A DNA stretch of 64,000 nt from CAYSYM01 sp964435115 (GTDB lineage: Bacteria > Chloroflexota > UBA6077 > CF-72), in the NCBI GenBank assembly GCA_964435115.1, contig CAYSYM010000013.1, positions 1 through 64,000 on the forward strand, read 5' to 3'. The notes beneath the pieces are model-generated. The model made no database searches. It had not been told where the DNA came from and was given only the letters and a program-made list of their open reading frames with translations. How positions within the stretch are numbered: position 1 is the stretch's first letter; the number at the start of each line of letters is the position of its first letter. Positions 60,803 to 64,000 of this stretch are shown piece after piece. A program made the translations under genes and the position numbers.

Positions 60803-60837
60803 CATGAGTGGAGCCGTTGTAACTACTCACACTCATG
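60803..60837. repeat. Inverted repeat CATGAGTG...CACTCATG at the left end of the element
   Basis: 8-bp arms at 60803-60810 and 60830-60837 straddle the left terminus of the MITE-like element. It may be a hairpin recognised at the element boundary or a coincidence of the terminus sequence. Confidence 0.35.
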
Positions 60838-60950
60838 CGCAGAACTGGCCCTGTGAGGCATCGCGCGTCAACCGGTGGTAGATAGCCCCGGGGACCCACC
60901 ACACCCCGTGGTCACGGACCACGTCCGGTGACACGAGTCTGAGTAGTTAC
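60819..60950. mobile_element. 132-bp MITE-like element with GTAA-type terminal inverted repeats
   Basis: The ends GTAACTACTCA (60819-60829) and TGAGTAGTTAC (60940-60950) are perfect 11-bp inverted repeats; agreement continues to 16 of 18 bases. Ends starting GTAA are characteristic of the IS66 group (family knowledge). No transposase is inside. Flanking 8-bp target duplications were not seen. The right end forms the last codons of the frame 60912-61322. Confidence 0.6.
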
Positions 60951-61322
60951 CAACTTACGACAGGCTCTGATGAGGGGCGCGCGCCGTGCCTCCAGGTGCC
61001 TGGCCCACCACCGCGCGCCGTTGCGCAGTTCGAGCGGGTGGCGCTCCAGGCGCCGCGGCATCCCCAGCGCGAGGTCGCCGGCGATTTGATAGTCGAACGC
61101 GCTCCGCAACACCCAGGTGAGCCCATGGACGAAGCACTGCTCGATTGTCCGCTGGCGCGACCGCGGCGAGACCGGCGCGCCCGGTCGGCTCCGGGGCGTC
61201 GGTTTCCAGACCGCGCTGATGCCCCACCGTGGAGCCCACGTGCGCCAGTCCAGGTCGAACGCCCGCGGGAACCGCTCCTGGTCCGCCGGCGGCACCACCG
61301 CACCGGCCAGCTGCTCCGCCAC
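60912..61322 (-). CDS. Hypothetical protein, probably truncated by the MITE-like element
   Basis: 136 aa, starting GTG. The middle (FVHGLTWVLRSAFDYQIAGDLALGMPRRLERHPLELRNGARWWARHLEARR) looks like a real helical protein. The last dozen residues (VTTQTRVT...) are encoded by the inverted repeat of the MITE-like element, so the original C terminus was replaced. The gene sits in front of recombinase debris. No function recognised; it may be a fragment. Confidence 0.35.
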   Translation of the reverse strand: MAEQLAGAVVPPADQERFPRAFDLDWRTWAPRWGISAVWKPTPRSRPGAPVSPRSRQRTIEQCFVHGLTWVLRSAFDYQIAGDLALGMPRRLERHPLELRNGARWWARHLEARRAPLIRACRKLVTTQTRVTGRGP

Positions 61323-61334
61323 CGCGACGAGCTC

Positions 61335-61740
61335 GGCCAGTTGACGGCCGGCATCCGCCGGCTGGTCGAGGTCATGAAGCAGGAGGACCTGCTGGCCGAC
61401 GACATCAAGGAGGAGTACCGGCGGCTCGTCCGCGAGAAGGAACGGCTCCAGACGCGGTGCGAGAAGCTGGAGCTCGACCTCGAGCGCCGCCAGAAGCGGG
61501 TCCTGGACGCCGACCTGATCCGGCGCGCCCTGCAGGACTTCGAGCGGCTGGTGGGGCTGCTGCCCCTGGAGGACCAGAAGGACCTCTTCCAGCTGCTGCG
61601 CCAGGTGGAGGTGGCGCCCTTCGAGCCGGGGCGCGAGGTGCCGCGGGAGGTGCCGCCGACCGCGTCGCGCAACGGCCGCGCCGGAGCGACGGCGGGGGCG
61701 GCCGACGAGCGGGCCCTCGCAGCAACATCCGCACCCGGTG
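61335..61740 (+). pseudogene. C-terminal fragment of a serine recombinase
   Basis: The plus frame reads a charged coiled coil (DIKEEYRRLVREKERLQTR, then LDADLIRRALQDFERLVGLL, PLEDQKDLFQLLRQVEV). This is typical of the C-terminal part of large serine recombinases/resolvases. The resolvase catalytic domain and zinc ribbon are missing upstream, where unrelated sequence and the opposite-strand gene begin. After 61740 the reading frame no longer resembles a recombinase. Clearly decayed. Confidence 0.55.
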
Positions 61741-61808
61741 GTACCGCGTGCGGATCGCCCTCTACCAGCTCCCGAACCTGCCGAACCCCGCGAGTGTTAA
61801 CCACGCGG

Positions 61809-61866
61809 GGAAAGTTCGGGATTTGGGGTACTTGGTCCCCGAGGCGGGGCAAATCCCGAACTTTCC
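61809..61866. repeat. Large perfect palindrome with 17-bp arms
   Basis: GGAAAGTTCGGGATTTG (61809-61825) and its exact complement CAAATCCCGAACTTTCC (61850-61866) flank a 24-nt G/C-rich loop. Outside the arms TGTTA (left) and TAACA (right) continue an imperfect symmetry. It lies between the recombinase fragment and the ParB-like gene. No T tract follows, so a recombination site or folded element is more likely than a terminator. Confidence 0.75.
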
Positions 61867-61898
61867 TGAGTCTAACAATCGTCGCTGGCGCCACGCTG

Positions 61899-62294
61899 GT
61901 GGCGCGGGGAGTAGCGCGACTGGCCTACCACTTCGAGGGCACACAGCCCCCCGACTTCTTCAAGCCGTCGACAGGGCGAGTTCGCTCCTCCAAGCAGCAC
62001 CGTAATCCTGTTGCCCTGGTCCAGGAATGGCAAAGGGCCCTGGATGACGGCGAGTGCACGTCTTGGGCCGCCCTCGCGCGCAAGCTCGGGGTCACCCGCA
62101 CGCGGGTGACGCAGGTCCTGGGGCTGCTCGATCTCGCCCCCGGGGTCGTCCACGCCATCGCCGCCTTCGGCGACCCGCTGCCGCGGCCGATCGTCAGCGA
62201 GCCCATGCTCCGCCCTTTGCTCACCTTGCCCGCCGGAGAGCAGAAGCGTGCACTGGAGGGCGTGTGTCCTACGACGAATCTTGCCGGGGCGTAG
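61899..62294 (+). CDS. ParB/KorB-like helix-turn-helix protein next to recombinase remains
   Basis: 131 aa from GTG 61899. A basic N terminus (FKPSTGRVRSSKQHRNP) is followed by ALVQEWQRALDDGECTSWAALARKLGVTRTRVTQVLGLLDLAP, a helix-turn-helix of the ParB/KorB kind, and LRPLLTLPAGEQKRALEG. Proteins of this shape often follow serine recombinase genes in this phylum (recollection). It may regulate or assist recombination. The start is uncertain because the frame is open far upstream. Confidence 0.6.
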   Translation: MARGVARLAYHFEGTQPPDFFKPSTGRVRSSKQHRNPVALVQEWQRALDDGECTSWAALARKLGVTRTRVTQVLGLLDLAPGVVHAIAAFGDPLPRPIVSEPMLRPLLTLPAGEQKRALEGVCPTTNLAGA

Positions 62295-62314
62295 GAGACC
62301 GCTCTCTCGCTCCC

Positions 62315-62335
62315 ACGCTGCGTCTGGGGCAGCGT
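62315..62335 (+). terminator. Hairpin after the ParB-like gene
   Basis: ACGCTGC-N7-GCAGCGT, with 7-bp perfect arms, 20 nt after the ParB-like stop. It is followed by CTTGGG, not a T tract, so termination is only possible. Confidence 0.35.
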
Positions 62336-62394
62336 CTTGGGAGTCAACCCAGTGGACTCGGCAGATCCCGCTCGCTCTATACAGATACACGAGC

Positions 62395-62415
62395 GTATAC
62401 TACCCGTGTTATAAT
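62395..62415 (+). promoter_or_regulatory. Promoter/operator of the RelE-XRE module: GTATAC and TATAAT
   Basis: A consensus -10 TATAAT (62410-62415) lies 6 nt before GTG 62422 (3 nt before ATG 62419). Just upstream, GTATAC (62395-62400) lies between ACACG (62387-62391) and CGTGT (62405-62409), an operator-like arrangement for self-repression by the antitoxin. GTATAC is also found at the vapBC promoter. Confidence 0.55.
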
Positions 62416-62421
62416 CACATG

Positions 62422-62778
62422 GTGAACGTCGAGGTCCACCCGGAGGCGGAAGGCGAGCTTGCAGTTCTCCCCGCTGCCGAGCGCGCCGCGATGCAGAATG
62501 CATTCGAGAAGCTGGAGGTCTACGGCGACCAGCTCCCCTTCCCGCACAGCAGCCGGGTCAAGGGGGCGGCCCGGCTCCGGGAGCTTCGACCCCGCGCCGG
62601 CCGCAGCCCGTGGCGCGCGTTCTACCGGCGGGTCGGCAACATGCTGGTCATCGGCGCGATCGGCCCGGAGGCCCACGTCGACCCGCGGGGTTTCGGGCGC
62701 GCCATCCGCACCGCCGAGGCGCGGCTCAGTCGGCTCCAGCAGGAAAGGAGACGCCATGGCACAGGCCCGTCCACGTAG
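62422..62778 (+). CDS. RelE/HigB-like toxin (Gp49-type)
   Basis: 118 aa. The pattern VEVHPEAEGELAVLPAAERAAMQNAFEKLEVYG and LPFPHSSRVKGAARLRELRPRAGRSPWRAFYRRVGNMLVIGA fits the RelE/HigB 'Gp49-like' toxins that cleave mRNA at the ribosome. The GTG 62422 is placed 6 nt after the -10; the ATG one codon earlier is an alternative. Toxin first, antitoxin second is the HigBA order. The last 23 nt overlap the antitoxin gene. Confidence 0.85.
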   Translation: MNVEVHPEAEGELAVLPAAERAAMQNAFEKLEVYGDQLPFPHSSRVKGAARLRELRPRAGRSPWRAFYRRVGNMLVIGAIGPEAHVDPRGFGRAIRTAEARLSRLQQERRRHGTGPST

Positions 62779-63151
62779 CACCGCCGAGATCCGCGAGGAG
62801 CAGCTCCGGCAGGACCCGGACTTCCGCGCCTCCTGGGAGCGCACGGCGCTCGCCCGGGCGGTCGCGCTCGCCGTGATCGGCTACCGCGTCAAGCACCACC
62901 TCACGCAGACCCGGCTCGCCGAGAAGCTGGGGGTGCGGCAGCCGCAGGTGGCCCGGCTGGAGATGGGCGAGCACACCCCGTCCTTGGAGATGCTCCAGCG
63001 GCTGGCCCGGACGCTCGGCCTGCGGTTCATCGTCGAGGTCGCCCCCGCCGGCGAGGGGGCTCCTGAGAGCGCCGTGACGCTCCCTCCTGGCGTGGAGGTC
63101 GTCGAGGACGTGACCGCCGATGGCAGCCGGATTCTAGTAGCGACGGGATAG
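62756..63151 (+). CDS. XRE-family antitoxin (HigA-like)
   Basis: 131 aa. A helix-turn-helix domain lies in the second half (HLTQTRLAEKLGVRQPQVARLEMGEHTPSLEMLQRLARTLGL). The N terminus (STAEIREEQLRQDPDFRASWERTAL) is the usual toxin-contacting part in HigA-type partners. AAGGAG lies 5 nt before the ATG, within the toxin gene, which fixes the start. It is expected to neutralise the toxin and repress the promoter. Confidence 0.88.
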   Translation: MAQARPRSTAEIREEQLRQDPDFRASWERTALARAVALAVIGYRVKHHLTQTRLAEKLGVRQPQVARLEMGEHTPSLEMLQRLARTLGLRFIVEVAPAGEGAPESAVTLPPGVEVVEDVTADGSRILVATG

Positions 63152-63332
63152 TCCCGGGCGATGTTCGCGTGCCCGGGGCCGAAGCCTCGCGTGGGGTGGA
63201 TTCCACAGACCAGTGGCGTGCGCTGGCTCACACGCTCGTCGGCGCCGTGCCGCTGACCGCGCTATGGAGGCGGGCGCTCCGTAGGTCGCGCCGCCCGATC
63301 ACGGGCCTCGGGCAGCTTCGGCCGAACGCGGA

Positions 63333-64000
63333 ATGGGAGCGTTGAGCGAGGGGGCGCCCGAGTGGGTGGCCTGGTGCCGGCGCTGGCTGGCGACATCCGC
63401 CCTCGCGCCCAAGACCCGCCAGGCCTACTACCACCTGCAGCTGAAGGCCGGGCGCTGGGTGACCGACACGCATCCGGAGGCGACGAACCTGGAGTGCTGG
63501 ACGCGCGCGCTGGCCGCGGCCTACGTGGCGGCGGTGGACCGGATGACGGTGGGGCAGTGGGCCAGCCCGCGCTGGCAGCCAACTGGACGCGTGGGCAAGC
63601 CCCTATCGGCCAAGGCCAAGACGCACCATCTCGCCGCGCTGAGCGCCTTCTTCCGCGACGCCCAGGAGTGGGGCTGGCTGCCGCGTCGCTTCGACCCGCA
63701 GCGTTGCTTCGCCGCGCCCCGCACCGTGCAGGCCCTGATCGGGCCGAACCCGCGCGTGCTCGCCGATGACGTCTGGGCCAAGCTGCTGTGGGCCGGGCTC
63801 AACCTGACCGAGGCGGACCTGGCACGCTCGCACGGCTCCCGGGAGCACTACTACCCGGTGGTGATGGTCCGCGCGCTGGCCGTGGTCTGGCTGTTCGCCG
63901 GCCTGCGGTCCGACGAGATCCGCCGCCTGCGGGTCGGCTGCGTGCGTTGGCAGCGCGAGGACGTGACGATCACCGGGACGGACGCGGTGCTCCCCAAGGG
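63333..64000 (+). CDS. Tyrosine-type site-specific integrase, 3' end outside window
   Basis: The frame opened by ATG 63333 runs without a stop to the edge (222 codons). The N-terminal part (WCRRWLATSALAPKTRQAYYHLQLKAGRW) is a SAM-like core-binding domain, and THHLAALSAFFRDAQEWGWL continues it. The catalytic domain begins with LAVVWLFAGLRSDEIRRLRVG, which holds the first active-site Arg. The remaining His/Arg/Tyr residues lie beyond the window. It stands next to a toxin-antitoxin pair and recombinase debris, so it marks a mobile island. Confidence 0.85.
   Translation, partial: MGALSEGAPEWVAWCRRWLATSALAPKTRQAYYHLQLKAGRWVTDTHPEATNLECWTRALAAAYVAAVDRMTVGQWASPRWQPTGRVGKPLSAKAKTHHLAALSAFFRDAQEWGWLPRRFDPQRCFAAPRTVQALIGPNPRVLADDVWAKLLWAGLNLTEADLARSHGSREHYYPVVMVRALAVVWLFAGLRSDEIRRLRVGCVRWQREDVTITGTDAVLPK

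Noticed and set aside
61335..62294. One intact long recombinase gene across 60996-62294
   Set aside because: The open frame is continuous, but its first part is a shadow of the opposite strand, the middle is only a recombinase C terminus, and the last part is a separate ParB-like domain.

Overview
The window is about 70% GC, densely coded, and reads like chromosome from a member of the Chloroflexota (Thermomicrobia-like). This is inferred from gene content: a tandem array of PASTA-type Ser/Thr kinases, a C-terminal 'TTTGL...HWAL' module, coiled-coil/PDDEXK-like proteins, Holin-X plus DUF3618, an Nramp-related carrier, and serine-recombinase and ParB-like remnants. No rRNA or tRNA gene and no CRISPR array was found. 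Because of the GC content most long opposite-strand reading frames are shadows and were left out.

Layout. 1-930: the end of a coiled-coil protein, a small unknown gene and fumarase (fumC). 2490-7367 (minus): three Ser/Thr kinase genes in one overlapping operon. 7691-11512: a peptide-type ABC importer (Tat lipoprotein, two permeases) with a perfect 19-bp hairpin after the binding-protein gene. 11692-19925: an MFS carrier, two M20 amidohydrolases, an O-antigen-ligase-like TPR protein, an SDR enzyme and a GT9 glycosyltransferase. 19935-23745 (minus): PBP1A, an orphan OmpR-type regulator and a ferritin-like protein. 24113-27353: a DoxX protein and an acetoin-utilisation-type operon in which AcuC (deacetylase) and AcuA (acetyltransferase) are fused. 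28030-31413: the second coiled-coil protein, Bfd and bacterioferritin behind an operator-like promoter, and an FAD reductase. 31801-35906: FolC, two GT2 glycosyltransferases, UppP. 36036-38558 (minus): an MNT/HEPN module with the relic of a second HEPN gene, a lipoprotein and VapBC. 38809-42608: LepA, QueG, an orphan TupB-like permease. 42697-47300 (minus): a winged-helix protein and a Gld-type ABC system with a DUF4340 protein. 47657-51502: CoaD, sortase, a broken hicB, Holin-X, DUF3618, Maf. 51582-60748: threonine aldolase, Nramp-related carrier, sensor kinase, cytochrome c, CitE-like lyase, HlyD-type adaptor and a NYN-like protein. 60819-64000: a mobile island with a 132-bp MITE-like element, recombinase remains, a large palindrome, a RelE/XRE toxin-antitoxin pair and a truncated tyrosine integrase.

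Working together: kinases, PBP1A, response regulator, UppP, O-antigen ligase, GT2/GT9 enzymes, sortase and Holin-X form a recurring envelope theme. Bfd/Bfr and the ferritin-like gene serve iron or oxygen handling. AcuB/AcuCA point to control of acetyl-CoA synthetase by reversible lysine acetylation. Toxin-antitoxin modules (intact and decayed) are scattered through the right half.

A window-wide signal is a TANNNT hexamer placed 6-10 nt before the start codon of about a dozen genes, often without a Shine-Dalgarno sequence. This suggests that leaderless transcription is common in this organism; genes inside operons instead show strong AAGGAG-type sites or overlapping stop/start codons. All functions are assigned by reading motifs by eye; no database search was run.
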